Shown: positions 26,493 through 35,853, counted from the first letter of the stretch. The stretch: DNA of 64,000 nucleotides from Martelella lutilitoris (GCF_005924265.1 NZ_VCLB01000002.1:62001-126000); one strand, 5' to 3'. Numbers and translations: made by a program. Notes: a model not told the origin generated them from the sequence alone.

Positions 26493-26514
26493 AATGTATA
26501 ACAATTGTATACCG
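26493..26514. promoter_or_regulatory. Candidate GntR operator in the divergent promoter
   Basis: The AT-rich stretch contains GTATA and TATAC as inverted arms around ACAATTG, and the half-site ATTGTATAC typical of FadR-group GntR operators. It lies between the dehydrogenase-like gene and the lactonase gene, so one site could control both directions. Confidence 0.5.
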
Positions 26515-26584
26515 TTAGTGTACCTTATGGCAAGCGCGCTCCGCCTTGCCCCTCCGGCCACCCGGAACCGAACAGGAATGACGG

Positions 26585-27613
26585 ATGACGAAAGACAATC
26601 GGCAGAAAGGCTATGTGCAAACTGTAACGGGTCCGATCCGCCCGGATGCGCTCGGGCCCACGCTGATGCACGAGCATGTTCTCTGCGACCTGACTCCGCC
26701 TGCCCGGCGCGGCGGCAGGGAGGTCGAGATCACGTTTCAGAACGTGTTCGACGTGAACTGGCGGCCGAACGACTATCCGGGCAATCATCGCCTGCAGGAT
26801 GAGGACGTAGCCATCCGCGAGGCCCGGTGGTTCGCAGAGGCGGGCGGCGGCACGATCGTCGACGTCACGACGGGCGGGATCGTGCCGGACCCTGCGGGCC
26901 TTGCGCGGGTGGCAAGGGCAAGCGGTGTCAATATCGTCATGGGTGCGGGCTTCTACACCGAACCCTTTCTGGATGCCGACACGCTGTCTTTATCGGAAGA
27001 TGCGCTATTCGACATCATGCTGGCGCAGATGGTGGACGGCGAGACCGGCATCCGCTGCGGCATCATCGGCGAGATCGGCTGTTCATGGCCGCTGACGCCG
27101 TTCGAGGCCAGGAGCCTGGCAGCCGCCGCCCGCACCCAGCGCGAGACCGGAGCGACGATCACGGTCCATCCCGGCAGACACCCAGACGCCCCGCATGAAA
27201 TTCTCGACATTCTGGAGAAAAACGGCGCCGATATCGCCCGGGTGATCATCGACCACATGGAGCGTACGCTGCTGGAACCCGAGGTGCTGGCACTGGCAAG
27301 GCGCGGCTGCGTGGTCGAATATGATTTCTTCGGCATCGAGCAATCGAATTACTGGCTCGGCATTCTCGATCTTCCGACCGACTGGATGCGGATCAGGACG
27401 ATCGCCAAGCTTTTCGACGCCGGTCTCGGCGACAGGGTGACCCTGTCGCACGACATCTGCACGCGCGGCCGCCTGCAATCCCATGGCGGCCACGGCTACA
27501 GCCATCTCCTGCGCAATGTCGTGCCGCTGATGAAGGATCGCGGATTCGGACAGGCGGAAATCGATCAGTTGCTGGTCGAAACGCCCCGCCGCCTTCTGAC
27601 CCTGCCGGGCTGA
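26585..27613 (+). CDS. Phosphotriesterase-like family lactonase/hydrolase
   Basis: A 342-residue amidohydrolase of the phosphotriesterase family, whose natural roles are mostly lactone opening. Metal residues visible: HEH (about 30-32), His in VHPGRH, His in DHME, and Asp in SHDIC. The residue bridging the two metals is Glu (IIGEIG) where phosphotriesterase has a carbamylated Lys, as in E. coli PHP-type proteins. AGGA precedes the ATG by seven bases. It diverges from the dehydrogenase/M20/GntR operon and probably acts in the same pathway. Confidence 0.87.
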   Translation: MTKDNRQKGYVQTVTGPIRPDALGPTLMHEHVLCDLTPPARRGGREVEITFQNVFDVNWRPNDYPGNHRLQDEDVAIREARWFAEAGGGTIVDVTTGGIVPDPAGLARVARASGVNIVMGAGFYTEPFLDADTLSLSEDALFDIMLAQMVDGETGIRCGIIGEIGCSWPLTPFEARSLAAAARTQRETGATITVHPGRHPDAPHEILDILEKNGADIARVIIDHMERTLLEPEVLALARRGCVVEYDFFGIEQSNYWLGILDLPTDWMRIRTIAKLFDAGLGDRVTLSHDICTRGRLQSHGGHGYSHLLRNVVPLMKDRGFGQAEIDQLLVETPRRLLTLPG

Positions 27614-27645
27614 GAGGGCGCGCCGCTGGCGACGCCCGCCTTCTC

Positions 27646-28062
27646 TCAGTCTTCCGCCAGTTCGAAGCGGATGTCCTGCGCGCCTTCCCAGAGCGTCAGC
27701 CGGCCGATCTCGGACAGCTTGTCGAGGTTCGACGTAATCGTGATGAAGTGGTTGCCGGCAAGCTGGCCCATCTTGGACGAGAAATCGACGCCGCCATAGG
27801 CCAGCAGGATTTCCGTCTCGCTGATGCCGCCGGGATAAAGGATGATATGGCCGGGAGCGGGATGGCTGGTATGGTTCTCGTAGGAGACGCCGAAATCCTT
27901 GTCGCCGAGCGGGATCCAGACGCCTTCCCCGGACCAGCGGACATGCACGACCTGCCCTGTGAAGGGCATGTGCTTCAGGAAAGCCTCGACGGTTTTCGGA
28001 GCCTTCTCGGTTTCCAGGACGGCATCGAATGTGTGCGGGCCGGCGGTGATCTTCAGTTTCAT
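27646..28062 (-). CDS. DUF3830 family (cyclophilin-like fold) protein
   Basis: A 138-residue protein beginning MKLKITAGPHTFDAVLE and containing PGHIILYPGGISETEILLAYG, which I recognise as the DUF3830 family, predicted to have a cyclophilin-like fold. Members occur beside amidohydrolases and transporter genes; the function is unknown. It is the last gene of the amino-acid importer and oxidase operon, 41 bases after the ATPase stop. Confidence 0.75.
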   Translation of the reverse strand: MKLKITAGPHTFDAVLETEKAPKTVEAFLKHMPFTGQVVHVRWSGEGVWIPLGDKDFGVSYENHTSHPAPGHIILYPGGISETEILLAYGGVDFSSKMGQLAGNHFITITSNLDKLSEIGRLTLWEGAQDIRFELAED

Positions 28063-28103
28063 GTCTTGCCTTGCTTTTTTTTCGGTTGGATCGGTTTTGC
28101 GCC

Positions 28104-28832
28104 TCAGTGCTGCAGGATCTTGCTCAGGAAAGCGCCGGTGCGCGGATTATGATTGCCGGAGAAGAAGTCTTCGCTCGGCCGGTCCTCGACGATCTCGCCC
28201 TGGTCGATGAACACGACGCGGGTGGAGACGCGGCGGGCGAAGCCCATCTCGTGGGTGACGACGATCATGGTCATGCCGTCCTTGGCCAGATCCGTCATCA
28301 CGTCCAGCACCTCGGAGATCATTTCCGGATCAAGCGCCGAGGTCGGCTCGTCAAACAGCATGGCGATCGGGTCCATGGCAAGCGCACGGGCGATTGCGAC
28401 GCGCTGCTGCTGGCCGCCCGAAAGCTGGCCCGGATATTTCTGCGCATGGTCAACAAGGCCGACGCGATCGAGAAGCTGCATCGCCTTGGTGTTGGCCGCG
28501 CCGTCGGAACGTCCGAGCACGATCTTCTGCGCCAACTTGATGTTCTCGATCACCGTGAGGTGCGGGAAAAGCTCGAAGTTCTGGAACACCATGCCCACCT
28601 GCGCGCGCAGTTCCGTCAGATCCGTCTTCGGATCGCCGACCTCAATGCCGTGGACCCGGATCGAGCCGCTGTCGAAGGGCTCAAGTCCGTTGATGCATTT
28701 GATCAGCGTCGATTTGCCGGACCCGGACGGTCCGCAGACGACGACGATCTCGCCGCGATCGACCTTGGTCGTGCAGCTCTTCAAGACGTCGAAATCGCCA
28801 TAGGATTTGGTGAGGCCGTTGATCTCTATCAT
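28104..28832 (-). CDS. Polar amino acid ABC transporter ATP-binding protein
   Basis: A 242-residue ATPase of the GlnQ/HisP group: Walker [10 protein letters not shown] near residue 33, signature [15 protein letters not shown], and [11 protein letters not shown]. The ATG at 28832 overlaps the stop of the fusion oxidase gene (ATGA), so importer and oxidase are translationally coupled. The cognate permease and binding protein lie upstream at 32675-34279, split from the ATPase by the catabolic genes. Confidence 0.93.
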   Translation of the reverse strand: MIEINGLTKSYGDFDVLKSCTTKVDRGEIVVVCGPSGSGKSTLIKCINGLEPFDSGSIRVHGIEVGDPKTDLTELRAQVGMVFQNFELFPHLTVIENIKLAQKIVLGRSDGAANTKAMQLLDRVGLVDHAQKYPGQLSGGQQQRVAIARALAMDPIAMLFDEPTSALDPEMISEVLDVMTDLAKDGMTMIVVTHEMGFARRVSTRVVFIDQGEIVEDRPSEDFFSGNHNPRTGAFLSKILQH

Positions 28833-31753
28833 CTGGTGGTTCCCGTAAAGCGTTCGATTGAAAAGGGCGTCAGGTCGAACCCGGCATCCTCGCCGAGAAT
28901 GCTGAGCGCCGTCGTTTTGCCGACCAGCGGGCCAAGCGTGTAGCCGTTCGAGGTGACGGCGTTGAAAAAACCGGGGCAGGCGGGATGTTCGCCCAGGATC
29001 GGCGCGCCGTCTATATTGATGTTCATCGCCGCCCAACTGCGGATCACATGCAGCTTGCGAAGACCCGGCACCACATGCTGGGCGACCCAGAGATTGCCCT
29101 CCAGGCTCTCCGGCAGCGGACGCGGGTGCTGGTGGACGGGATCGAGCCCCGCCGTCCAGCCACCGCCGATGATGAAATTGCCGTTTGCCGCCTGTTTCAG
29201 CGTCAGGTGCCGGTCTGCATGGGCGACAAGAGCGGTAATCGTCGGCTCCGCCGCCTCGGTGACGACCATCTGCAGCGGCGCGCCGAAGACCGGGATATCG
29301 AGCCCGAGCATGGCGCCGACCCTTGAGGCGAAGGCGCCCGCCGCATTGACGACGCGCTCCGCCTTGATGGGACCGCGTGAGGTGGCGAGGGTGAAGCCGT
29401 CATCGTCGCGCTCGATCGACAGAACCGAGCAGCGGTCGAAGAGCTGCGCGCCATGGCGTCTGGCTTCCCGCAGGACGCCGTCGGTCGCCACCAGCGGATT
29501 GATCTTGCCTTCCTGCGGACAGTAGGCCGCGCCGATGAAGCGGTCGGAAAGCGCGGGTTCGAGCCTGCGCAATTCGCCCTGTCCGATCACATGGCAGTCG
29601 ATGCCCGCACGCCTTTCAACCTCGGTCTTTTCCTCGAGGAAACGGAGATGCGCCTCAGTCTCTGCAACCATCAGCCCGCCGGTGATCTTCATTTCGAAAT
29701 CGCCGCCGGTCTCTTTTTGAAGCGCCTGCCACAGCGCAATCGACTCCCTCTGCAGAGGAAGGGTGCGCGCTGCCGGGCCGCCGCCGGCCTCGGCACGCGC
29801 GCCATGATCGAAGGAGAGAAGCTGGGCATGGAGACTGCCGGCATTGCCGCCGGAAGCGACTGCGTTCGGATAGGCATGCTCCAGTACAACGACATCCTCG
29901 CCGGCGCGCGCCAGGTAGAGCGCCGTCGAAATGCCGGCAATGCCGCCGCCAATGATGACGGTCGCGGCTTTTGAACGCGGCAATGGTTGGTCTGCCTGCA
30001 ATGGCGGCCGGTCTGGCAACATCGCATGCTTGTGGCCGCCCCATTCGCCCTTTTCCACGGCGAGGGCCGCAAGGGGTATGGGTCTGAGCGGCATTTGCGG
30101 GGCGAGAAAGCCGTTCGTTTGTGAAGGAAGGGGCTTTCCGGCATTGGCGATTTCTGCGAGCGCTTTGCCGCAATAGCGCGACTGGCAGCGCCCCATGCCG
30201 GCGCGGGTCAGGCGCTTCAGGCTAGCGATATCCGAAACGCCGCGCTCAACGAGGTCGTTGAGCGCTTTGAGGCTGACGCCCTCGCACCGGCAGACGATCA
30301 TGTCCTCATCGGGCGTTGCGTCATCCTCAATCGCAGGGGCGAAGAGCCGCCAGAGCGCCCTCTGGAAGCGGCGATGACGGGCAAGCATTCGGGTTTCCGC
30401 CGCTTGATCGATGACGGTCTTTCCGTTCAATCTTTCGATCAGCGCCGCTGCGGCCAGCCGGCCCTCGCTCATGGCCACGAAAGCGCCGCCGAAACGCGCC
30501 GCCTCGCCGATGACATGAATGTGGGGGAGCGAGGTCCTGCCGGTCGCATCGGTCAGGGTTTCAAGCGCGCCGTCCCGTGGTTCGTGGGCGCAGCCGAGCA
30601 GGCGCGGCAATTCGTTGGAAGCGGTAAAGTGGCCGCCGATCAGCACGGTGTCGGCGGCAATCGTCGTCCTGCCGCGCGCCGTCTCGATCGTGACGGTCTC
30701 CACCGCACCGCCGCCGTCAATACCTGCGAGACGGCTCTTCCAGTGGATCTTCACGCCGGCCGCGCGCAGCCGCGCCAGCTGGGTGGTGCCGGCAATGGCG
30801 AGCGCGCGATCGGATCGCATCAGCTCGAGCCCCGCCATCGGTCTCTTGAAGGGGGAGGCCGCCTCCTCGATGATGGCGGAGACCCTGCCGCCGGCGCGGA
30901 CGATCTCCAGCGCGACCTGAAAATTCAGCGGGCCGTTGCCGGCAATGACGATTGAGCGCCCGGCCAATGTTCCGTAGCTACGCAACAGCGTTTGTGCCGC
31001 GCCGACCGTCATCGCGCCCGGCAGCGTCCAGCCCCTGACGGCGGGTGGGCGTTCATGCGCGCCGGTGGCAATGATGACCGCGCGCGCCCGGCAGTAAAAC
31101 GCGCCGTCGGGCCCAAGACAGGAAAGGACGATGCGCCCGTCTTCCTCGTGAAATCCGCCCCAGACCAGCGTTTCATGGCGGATCATCACGCCTTTGGCTC
31201 GGACCCGGGCGATCAGATCGGCCCCGTCTGCGGCCTGGCGATCGGAGGAAAGCGCTGTCTTCGCGGCATCCGTGGCGGGTTGCTTGTAGAACTGGCCGCC
31301 GGCATCGTGGCGTTCGTCGATCATGACGACAGAAAGCCCGCTTGTCGCTGCCGTTTCCGCAGCCGCCAGCCCTCCGGGGCCCGCGCCAACGATCACCAGG
31401 TCCGTCTCGGTGGTCTCGATTGCCTCGGGCAGACGTGCGAGATCGGCGATCGCTGGGTTAGCGACCTGCGGTCGGGGCGCCTGCCGTCTCACGTCCATGC
31501 CGTCTTCGACGCGGCGCATGCAAGCGCGCTGGCTGACCTTGCCGTTGATGGTCACAAGACAATCATGGCAGGCGCCCATGCCGCAGAAGAGCCCTCGCTC
31601 TTCTCCCTTGACGTCGCGGGAAAAGCCATGGCAGCCCCAGGCCTCAAGCGCCGACGCCACCGAGCTTCCGGGTTCGACGGAAAGCGGTGTGCCTTCGAAG
31701 GTCATTCGGACCTTCGATTGGGCTCCTGTTTCGGCGTTCGCGTGCGGGGCCAT
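28829..31753 (-). CDS. Three-domain fusion flavoprotein dehydrogenase (HcnA-HcnB-HcnC / opine or hydroxyproline oxidase type)
   Basis: A 974-residue single chain joining what are normally three subunits. Residues 1-90: a [2Fe-2S] ferredoxin-like domain with Cys57, 62, 65 and 78, like HcnA. Residues about 118-550: a pyridine-nucleotide-disulfide-type FAD domain ([12 protein letters not shown] at 122-133) ending in a BFD-like cysteine cluster (Cys488, 490, 523, 528), like HcnB/OoxA. Residues about 598-974: a DAO domain ([12 protein letters not shown]), like HcnC/OoxB. Relatives oxidise D-amino acids, cis-4-hydroxy-D-proline, glycine or opines. I start at ATG 31753; a TTG at 31801 inside the lyase gene is less likely. 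Confidence 0.88.
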   Translation of the reverse strand: MAPHANAETGAQSKVRMTFEGTPLSVEPGSSVASALEAWGCHGFSRDVKGEERGLFCGMGACHDCLVTINGKVSQRACMRRVEDGMDVRRQAPRPQVANPAIADLARLPEAIETTETDLVIVGAGPGGLAAAETAATSGLSVVMIDERHDAGGQFYKQPATDAAKTALSSDRQAADGADLIARVRAKGVMIRHETLVWGGFHEEDGRIVLSCLGPDGAFYCRARAVIIATGAHERPPAVRGWTLPGAMTVGAAQTLLRSYGTLAGRSIVIAGNGPLNFQVALEIVRAGGRVSAIIEEAASPFKRPMAGLELMRSDRALAIAGTTQLARLRAAGVKIHWKSRLAGIDGGGAVETVTIETARGRTTIAADTVLIGGHFTASNELPRLLGCAHEPRDGALETLTDATGRTSLPHIHVIGEAARFGGAFVAMSEGRLAAAALIERLNGKTVIDQAAETRMLARHRRFQRALWRLFAPAIEDDATPDEDMIVCRCEGVSLKALNDLVERGVSDIASLKRLTRAGMGRCQSRYCGKALAEIANAGKPLPSQTNGFLAPQMPLRPIPLAALAVEKGEWGGHKHAMLPDRPPLQADQPLPRSKAATVIIGGGIAGISTALYLARAGEDVVVLEHAYPNAVASGGNAGSLHAQLLSFDHGARAEAGGGPAARTLPLQRESIALWQALQKETGGDFEMKITGGLMVAETEAHLRFLEEKTEVERRAGIDCHVIGQGELRRLEPALSDRFIGAAYCPQEGKINPLVATDGVLREARRHGAQLFDRCSVLSIERDDDGFTLATSRGPIKAERVVNAAGAFASRVGAMLGLDIPVFGAPLQMVVTEAAEPTITALVAHADRHLTLKQAANGNFIIGGGWTAGLDPVHQHPRPLPESLEGNLWVAQHVVPGLRKLHVIRSWAAMNINIDGAPILGEHPACPGFFNAVTSNGYTLGPLVGKTTALSILGEDAGFDLTPFSIERFTGTTR

Positions 31754-31766
31754 GACATTACGGCTT

Positions 31767-32657
31767 TCAGTTCGTGAAGCTGAGGCCGAAGGCCTCGACA
31801 AGCGCCTTCATCTCGGCGTCGCGGTCGTCGGGCAGCGGCAGGCGCGGCGGACGGGGCGGGCCGGCCTGAAAGCCCATATGGTTGAGCAGGGATTTGGAGC
31901 CGGCGACATAAGCCTGGCCGCCCACGGCGTTGATGACCGGCAGCCATTTGAGATAAAGCGCGCGCGCCTCTTCATATTTCTTCTCGTCCGCCACCAGCTC
32001 GAAGATCCGCGCCATCGGGCCGGGCGCGACATTGGAGGCGACCGCGACCCAGCCTTTGGCACCCATGACGAAGGATTCATACCCCATGATGCCGCCGAAA
32101 ACGGTCATGTTGTCTCCAACGCCGAGAATGATATCGCGAACGCGGAAGATTTCGAGCGTTGATTCCTTGATATAGTCGCAGCCGTCGATCTCGGCGATCC
32201 GGGCAACCAGATCGGGCTTCAGGTCGACATTGGCCGTTGCCGGGTTGTTGTAGACCATCACCGGGATATCGATCGCGCCTGCGATCCGGCGGTAGTGCTC
32301 GACCAGCTCGTCGTCGGTGGGCGTCGAATAGAAGGGCGGGATCACCATCACCCCGTCCGCGCCCATGGCTTCGGCCTCGCGGCTGAGGCGCACGGCCTCC
32401 CTTGTATCTTCCGCGCCCGTGCCGATGAGAACGGGGACGCGGCCGGCCGCCGTCTCGATCACGGTGCGGGCAACGCCGTCGCGCTCTTCCTGGCTCAGCG
32501 ACAGGAATTCGCCGGTAGAGCCGAGCGGGATGAGCCCGTGTATGCCCTGATTGATCTGCCAGTCTGTAAATTCTGCAAGTGCTTCCAGATCGACGCTGCC
32601 GTCATCGGCGAGCGGCGTGATCATCACGGTGAAGACGCCGCGAAAAGTCTTGGTCAT
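31767..32657 (-). CDS. Dihydrodipicolinate synthase family lyase/deaminase
   Basis: A 296-residue class I aldolase-type protein. It has the GSTGE loop (46-50), Tyr136 in VYNNP and the Schiff-base Lys164 in YIKES. True DapA has a biosynthetic role, but in an operon with an amino-acid importer and an amino-acid dehydrogenase this is more likely catabolic, for instance like the delta1-pyrroline-4-hydroxy-2-carboxylate deaminase of hydroxyproline breakdown or a keto-acid lyase. It lies 17 bases after the permease and 13 before the fusion oxidase. Confidence 0.87.
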   Translation of the reverse strand: MTKTFRGVFTVMITPLADDGSVDLEALAEFTDWQINQGIHGLIPLGSTGEFLSLSQEERDGVARTVIETAAGRVPVLIGTGAEDTREAVRLSREAEAMGADGVMVIPPFYSTPTDDELVEHYRRIAGAIDIPVMVYNNPATANVDLKPDLVARIAEIDGCDYIKESTLEIFRVRDIILGVGDNMTVFGGIMGYESFVMGAKGWVAVASNVAPGPMARIFELVADEKKYEEARALYLKWLPVINAVGGQAYVAGSKSLLNHMGFQAGPPRPPRLPLPDDRDAEMKALVEAFGLSFTN

Positions 32658-32674
32658 GTCAATAGTCCTGTCAT

Positions 32675-33367
32675 TCAGCGCTTCTCAGAGAGCGTCAACC
32701 GCGAGTCCGACTGGCCGAAATGCCGTTCGATGCGAACCTGGATCAGATCCCATAGCGTTGTCAGTAAGAGGTAGTAGATTGCCGCAACGGCGAAGAGTTC
32801 GAGCACCATGAAGCGTTCCTGGATCAGGATTTGCGTGCGGCGCAGAAGCTCCTCCATCGAGATGACGGAGGTGACGGAAGTGGTTTTCAACAGCCCGTTC
32901 ACGGAATTGCCGAGCGGCGGGATGATGATGCGGAAGGCCTGCGGCATGATGATCTTGCGCATGATCTGCCGTTCCGTCATGCCGAGCGCGCGGCCGGCGC
33001 GCGACTGACCCTCGGAAACCGCCTCGATGCCGGAGCGGATGATCTCGGCGAGATAGGCCGCCTCGTTCAGCGAAAGGCCGAGAAGGGCGGCTTCCGTCAC
33101 CGAAAAACGGATGCCGATCACCGGCAGCGCCGTATAGATGACGATCAGCTGCACCAGCAGCGGTGTGCCGCGGAAAAGCCAGATATAGGCTTTCGCGATC
33201 ATCTTGACGATGCGGATGTTCGACCGGCGCATCATGGCGATGCCAAAGCCGAGAACCAGGCCCGCGACCAGCGAAACCGCCGTCAGCCAGATCGTGGTGA
33301 CCACGCCGCCAAGGAGAAACGGATTGAAGAGATAGCTGAAAAAACCGGACCAGTTCCAAAGCGACAT
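32675..33367 (-). CDS. Polar amino acid ABC transporter permease
   Basis: A 230-residue HisM/GlnP-type inner-membrane protein with four to five predicted spans and the loop RAGRALGMTERQIMRKI that contacts the ATPase. Only one permease gene is present, so it probably works as a homodimer with the ATPase at 28104-28832. Confidence 0.92.
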   Translation of the reverse strand: MSLWNWSGFFSYLFNPFLLGGVVTTIWLTAVSLVAGLVLGFGIAMMRRSNIRIVKMIAKAYIWLFRGTPLLVQLIVIYTALPVIGIRFSVTEAALLGLSLNEAAYLAEIIRSGIEAVSEGQSRAGRALGMTERQIMRKIIMPQAFRIIIPPLGNSVNGLLKTTSVTSVISMEELLRRTQILIQERFMVLELFAVAAIYYLLLTTLWDLIQVRIERHFGQSDSRLTLSEKR

Positions 33368-33388
33368 TGGGGGAAACTCCGTTGGAAA

Positions 33389-33417
33389 CGGACGCAGCCC
33401 GGGGAGGGCCGCGTCCG
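33389..33417 (-). other. Hairpin between amino-acid binding-protein and permease genes
   Basis: Two 12-base arms pair fully in minus-strand RNA (one G-U pair) around a five-base loop, followed by TTTCC. It sits directly after the binding-protein gene and probably limits read-through into the permease. Confidence 0.65.
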
Positions 33418-33445
33418 CGTTTTCATGCGTGCGAACCGGAAGCGA

Positions 33446-34279
33446 TCAGCGGCCGGGGCCCTTGACGGAATAGTCGCCATCGACCATCGGCAGGCCGTAT
33501 TCCTCAAACAGCGCGCCGAGCGTGCCGTCGGCCTTCATCTCGACCAGCGTTTCGGATACGGCATCGGCAAGCGCGGGGCTCTTCATCGCGACGGCGACCG
33601 GGGCAGGGTAGAGGCCGGAGAGCGCAGTCTTGAAGTCGCCGCGCGTGTCATATTCCTTGGCAACGGCGTCGATCGAAACCACGCCGTCGACCTGGCCGGC
33701 GCGCAACGCCTGGAAGGCCATGGCGAAATTGTCGAAGGTGCGGATGTCGATGCCCTTCATGTTTTCGCCCTTCAGCTCCTCGTCCATCAGGCGCAGCTTG
33801 CTTTCCTCGAAGCCGCCAATCTCGACGCCGATGGTCATGCCGTCGAGGTCTTCCTTGGTGGCATATTCGGCATCGCTGTCAGGGGCGACGGAGATGCTGA
33901 TCGCCTGGTTTTCGTAAGGGATCATCTGCATCAGCCCGGCTCGCTCCTCGGTGTAGAAGATGCCGGTGTTGATAAGGTCCCAGCGACCGGACTGAAGGCC
34001 GGGAATCATCGCGGAAAACTCGATGCGGACATATTCCGGTTCCAGGCAGAGACGCTTGGCGATTTCCTTGCCGAGCTCGATACGCATGCCCTGAAGGTCG
34101 CCCTTGGAATCAACGAACTGCAGCGGCGGCAGCGTCGGGTTGGTCGACATGATGAGCGTGCCGGGCGTGATCAGTTCGCTGTCGGCGACCTCGGGCGTGC
34201 AGTCCTGTGCATTCGCGACGGAGGCAGCGCCGAGAAGAAGGGTTGCGGAAAGCAATTTCATCGAAAGTGTTCTGGACAT
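33446..34279 (-). CDS. Amino acid ABC transporter substrate-binding protein (family 3)
   Basis: A 277-residue periplasmic protein of the polar-amino-acid (SBP family 3) fold. A signal peptide ends at NAQ near residue 25, two cysteine-containing segments follow (DCTPEV and RLCLEPEY), and the ligand lobe has LPPLQFVDSKGDLQGM. AGGAAGA about six bases before the ATG at 34279 supports the start. It is the first transporter gene of the operon. Confidence 0.93.
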   Translation of the reverse strand: MSRTLSMKLLSATLLLGAASVANAQDCTPEVADSELITPGTLIMSTNPTLPPLQFVDSKGDLQGMRIELGKEIAKRLCLEPEYVRIEFSAMIPGLQSGRWDLINTGIFYTEERAGLMQMIPYENQAISISVAPDSDAEYATKEDLDGMTIGVEIGGFEESKLRLMDEELKGENMKGIDIRTFDNFAMAFQALRAGQVDGVVSIDAVAKEYDTRGDFKTALSGLYPAPVAVAMKSPALADAVSETLVEMKADGTLGALFEEYGLPMVDGDYSVKGPGR

Positions 34280-34329
34280 CTGTGTTCTTCCTCTGGGGTT
34301 ATGGTTCTCGTCACTCGATTATGTGCTCA

Positions 34330-34343
34330 AGTGGGATCCCACT
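34330..34343. promoter_or_regulatory. Perfect 14-bp palindrome, probable GntR operator
   Basis: AGTGGGATCCCACT lies 50 bases before the binding-protein start, just downstream of a possible minus-strand -10 element (TATAGT). The centre and size suit a FadR-type GntR dimer. The adjacent GntR gene at 34393-35040 is the natural candidate to bind it. Confidence 0.65.
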
Positions 34344-34392
34344 ATAGTGCATAAATCGCCGTCCGATGCAAGCGCCTTTGACGCCGTCCCGG

Positions 34393-35040
34393 TCAGTAGT
34401 TCCTGAGGACACCCTCCCGCACCATGTCCAGATGCCGGATCATGGCCTGGCGGGCGCGGTCTGCGTCTTCATCAGCCAGCGCCTCGATGATGGCGCGGTG
34501 TTCAGCCACGCCCGGCTTGGACCTGCCGGTCCTTGCCTGCCGCTCGAAGATCGTGGTGTAGCGACGCATGTCGGCGATGGTCGTTTCCATGAAGCCGTTG
34601 CCGCATTGTCGGGCGATGGTCAGATGCAGGTTGTCATCGAAGCGCCAGACATCCTCCGGGTCGGGGTCCGGCGAGCGGTCGATCGCATCGAGTTCCTCGG
34701 TGAGCGCGGCAAGCCTTTCGGCTTCGATATTGCCGCAGGCCTGGGAGGCCGCCGTCGGCTCAAGCAGCATGCGCATGGCGAGGCTGTCGAGATATTCCTT
34801 CAGCGTGACGACCCTGACGGCCAAGAGCCCCTTGCCGGTGCGCACCAGAAGCCCTTCGCCCTCCAGCCGGCTGATGGCGTGGCGCATGGGGGAGCGCGAC
34901 ACGGAATGCTCGGCCGCCAGCCGGCGCTGCTGGATGACCGTGCCGCCCGCAAGCCGCGCCGACAGGATCTCCGCCAGGAGCGCGCGATAGGCTTCCTCGG
35001 CGAGGCTGGTTTCGGGTGGGCTTTCGGGGTCCTGAAGCAT
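34393..35040 (-). CDS. GntR family transcriptional regulator (FadR/FCD subgroup)
   Basis: A 215-residue regulator with winged helix (RRLAAEHSVSRSPMRHAISR) and an FCD domain with metal-type histidines (NLHLTIARQC and EHRAIIEAL). It is immediately upstream of the amino-acid importer/fusion-oxidase operon on the same strand, with the 14-bp palindrome between them, so it is the likely repressor of that operon. It diverges from a second GntR gene. Confidence 0.9.
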   Translation of the reverse strand: MLQDPESPPETSLAEEAYRALLAEILSARLAGGTVIQQRRLAAEHSVSRSPMRHAISRLEGEGLLVRTGKGLLAVRVVTLKEYLDSLAMRMLLEPTAASQACGNIEAERLAALTEELDAIDRSPDPDPEDVWRFDDNLHLTIARQCGNGFMETTIADMRRYTTIFERQARTGRSKPGVAEHRAIIEALADEDADRARQAMIRHLDMVREGVLRNY

Positions 35041-35152
35041 CGGCGGCAGATGTCCTTTGGTAAATGACGAAGATTATGCAAGATATGTGATTCTTGAAAG
35101 GCGTCGGGCGTCCTGTCGGCGTCCGCACCGCGACAATTCCGGGAAGTGAACT

Positions 35153-35836
35153 GTGACTGGCTCCGTAGCGCAACATAAACCGAAGTTTGAGGGGAAAGGC
35201 CAGCACAACCTCGCCTCTCTGACCTACCGGGCCGTCTCCGACATGATCCGCCACCGGCGCCTGCGCGGCGGCTCCGTCATCGTCGAGGCAAAGCTTGCCG
35301 AAGCGCTCGGTATCTCGCGAACACCGCTTCGCGAGGCGCTGCAGCGGCTTGAGGGCGAGGGGCTGGTGCTGAAGGGCAACGGCCGCAACTACGTGGTGCG
35401 CCGGGTCGATATCGGCGAATATCTGCAAAGCCTGAAACTGCGCCTTCTGATCGAGCCGGAAGCCGCCGTGCTTGCCGTGCCGTCGATCCCCAAGACGAAG
35501 CTGATCGCGGTGCGCCGCGAGGTTCAGGAACTTTTTGAGGCCAGCAGCTACCACACCGACGAGCACTGGTTCTCCGACGATAATCTGCACAACATGATCA
35601 TCGATTATTGCGGCAATCAGGTCATGGCCAAGGTTCTGCGCGAGCTGAGGGCGACCACGCGGCTGTTCGAGATCGACCAGCTGAAAGACCGGTTGACGCC
35701 GGATTCCGCCGAGCATCTGGAGATCATCGAGGCGATCGAGAAAAAGGACCTCGAGGCGACCCGCATTTCGGTTGCCAACCATGTGCAAAGCCTGATCGAT
35801 TTTGCCCGCCGGAACCTTGTTCTGGGGACGGGCTGA
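35153..35836 (+). CDS. GntR family transcriptional regulator (FadR/FCD subgroup)
   Basis: A 227-residue regulator with a GTG start: winged helix (AEALGISRTPLREALQRLEG) and FCD domain (NLHNMIIDYCGN). It stands alone between the divergent GntR and the convergent FGGY kinase. Its linker and FCD domain are strikingly like those of the GntR at 23606-24301 (for example VVRRVDIGEYLQSLK), which suggests that the two are paralogues and bind similar operators or related acids. Confidence 0.9.
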   Translation: MTGSVAQHKPKFEGKGQHNLASLTYRAVSDMIRHRRLRGGSVIVEAKLAEALGISRTPLREALQRLEGEGLVLKGNGRNYVVRRVDIGEYLQSLKLRLLIEPEAAVLAVPSIPKTKLIAVRREVQELFEASSYHTDEHWFSDDNLHNMIIDYCGNQVMAKVLRELRATTRLFEIDQLKDRLTPDSAEHLEIIEAIEKKDLEATRISVANHVQSLIDFARRNLVLGTG

Positions 35837-35853
35837 GTGCTTTCAGCCTGCCG

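Noticed and set aside
27614-27645. A possible terminator between the lactonase and DUF3830 genes
   Set aside because: The TGAGAG/CTCTCA arms pair only imperfectly with a large loop and there is no T-run, so I do not list it as a feature.
31754-31801. A TTG start 16 codons upstream for the fusion oxidase
   Set aside because: It would lie inside the lyase gene, has no ribosome-binding site, and adds residues without family similarity.
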